Below the pieces are notes generated by a model. That model was not told the DNA's origin, did no database searches, and worked only from the letters and a program-made list of their open reading frames with translations. Shown piece by piece: positions 5,382 to 6,004 of a stretch of DNA of 6,004 bases. This stretch comes from Nitrospirota bacterium (GTDB lineage: Bacteria; Nitrospirota; Nitrospiria; Nitrospirales; NS-4), in contig VBOF01000220.1 of the NCBI GenBank assembly GCA_005877855.1, positions 1 to 6,004 of the forward strand, given 5' to 3'. Each line of letters begins with the position of its first letter. Position 1 is the first letter of the stretch. Both the position numbers and the translations under genes were made by a program.

Positions 5382-6004
5382 GTGAAGCATCTCGCGTGCG
5401 CCATCTCAGCGTTCGCTACGCTCATGGCCGTGTTTGTCGTGATGGCTGCATGCATGCTCATGCAGCCCCGCACGCCGCCCGGTGGCGCACCGGGCGCGGT
5501 CCAGATCGGTAAGGACGGTGCACCGATGGCGCTGGTGCCCGCCGGCGAGTTCACAATGGGCGCCGACAGCCTGGATAACCCCCGGCACCCGGTCTATCTC
5601 GATGCGTTCTATATGGACAAGTACGAAGTGACCACCTCGCGCTATGCAGGATTCGTGAAGGCGACCGGGCGGGACCTGCCGTCTAAATGGCGCGAAGTGC
5701 GCCTAGTGAGCCATGGGGAGCGGCCCGTGATCGGCGTGCTCTGGGAGGATGCCGACGCCTACTGCCGGTGGGCCGGCAAGCGCCTGCCGACCGAAGCCGA
5801 ATGGGAAAAGGCCGCCCGGGGCACGGACGGCCGAGAATACCCCTGGGGCAAGGAGGCGCCGACGTCCCGGCACGCAAACTTCAACAAGTGCTGCGACTGG
5901 AAAGGCTATGACCTGCTTGCCACCGTCGGGAGTCTGGAGGCTGGCCGGAGTCCCTATGGGATCTACGACCTGGCGGGAAACGTCTCGGAGTGGGTAGCGG
6001 ACTG
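5382..6004 (+). CDS. SUMF1/formylglycine-generating-enzyme-fold lipoprotein (3' end cut by window)
   Basis: At least 207 codons are open to the edge. The GTG start has GGAGAG 7 nt upstream, and an in-frame TAG at 5337 excludes a much longer form. Residues 4-23 are a hydrophobic signal segment ending MAAC, a plausible but not ideal lipobox with Cys24 as lipid anchor. A Pro/Gly-rich linker follows. The SUMF1 domain (Pfam FGE-sulfatase) runs from about residue 49 onward. It shows MALVPAGEFTMG (49-60), FYMDKYEVTTSRY (76-88), PVIGVLWEDADAYCRWAGKR (115-134) continuing into LPTEAEWEKAARG (135-147), YPWG (153-156) and YDLAGNVSEW (195-204). The family includes formylglycine-generating enzymes, EgtB/PvdO-type iron enzymes, and many members of unknown or non-catalytic role. 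The C-terminal region that would hold formylglycine-generating cysteines lies outside, so activity cannot be judged. It is divergent from the ParB-like gene and probably exported. Confidence 0.92.
   Translation, partial: MKHLACAISAFATLMAVFVVMAACMLMQPRTPPGGAPGAVQIGKDGAPMALVPAGEFTMGADSLDNPRHPVYLDAFYMDKYEVTTSRYAGFVKATGRDLPSKWREVRLVSHGERPVIGVLWEDADAYCRWAGKRLPTEAEWEKAARGTDGREYPWGKEAPTSRHANFNKCCDWKGYDLLATVGSLEAGRSPYGIYDLAGNVSEWVAD

Overview
The window is GC-rich, densely coding DNA from a Gram-negative-type bacterium. YidC carries the large periplasmic domain typical of two-membrane bacteria, and the last gene looks like a lipoprotein or membrane-anchored secreted protein. I cannot fix the taxon from sequence alone. 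A stand-alone ParB-like protein, a single-domain response regulator and a SUMF1-fold lipoprotein next to the rpmH cluster would fit Nitrospirota or a similar lineage, but this is a guess.

Layout, read along the minus strand from right to left. A ParB-like protein (4258-5253) is followed after 22 bp by a CheY-like single-domain response regulator (3864-4235). Next comes a perfect consensus sigma70 promoter (3822-3850), which starts the classic ribosome/RNase P/membrane-insertion cluster: rpmH (L34, 3644-3781), rnpA (3264-3632), yidD (3058-3267), yidC (1375-3045) and mnmE (1368 down to the window edge). Spacing in this cluster is very tight: 11 bp, a 4-bp ATGA overlap, 12 bp and 6 bp, so it is almost certainly one transcript. 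No jag/khpB gene lies between yidC and mnmE. mnmE lacks only its last few codons.

On the plus strand, diverging from the ParB-like gene, a SUMF1/formylglycine-generating-enzyme-fold lipoprotein starts at 5382 and runs off the right edge. The 128-bp divergent intergenic region holds a symmetric -10-like element that could serve both directions.

The rpmH-to-mnmE cluster is core housekeeping: ribosome assembly, tRNA 5' maturation, inner-membrane protein insertion and tRNA wobble-uridine modification. The ParB-like/response-regulator pair and the SUMF1 lipoprotein are the accessory part. I see no CRISPR array, insertion sequence, tRNA, rRNA, DnaA-box cluster or convincing intrinsic terminator. 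No stretch over 300 bp lacks a gene.
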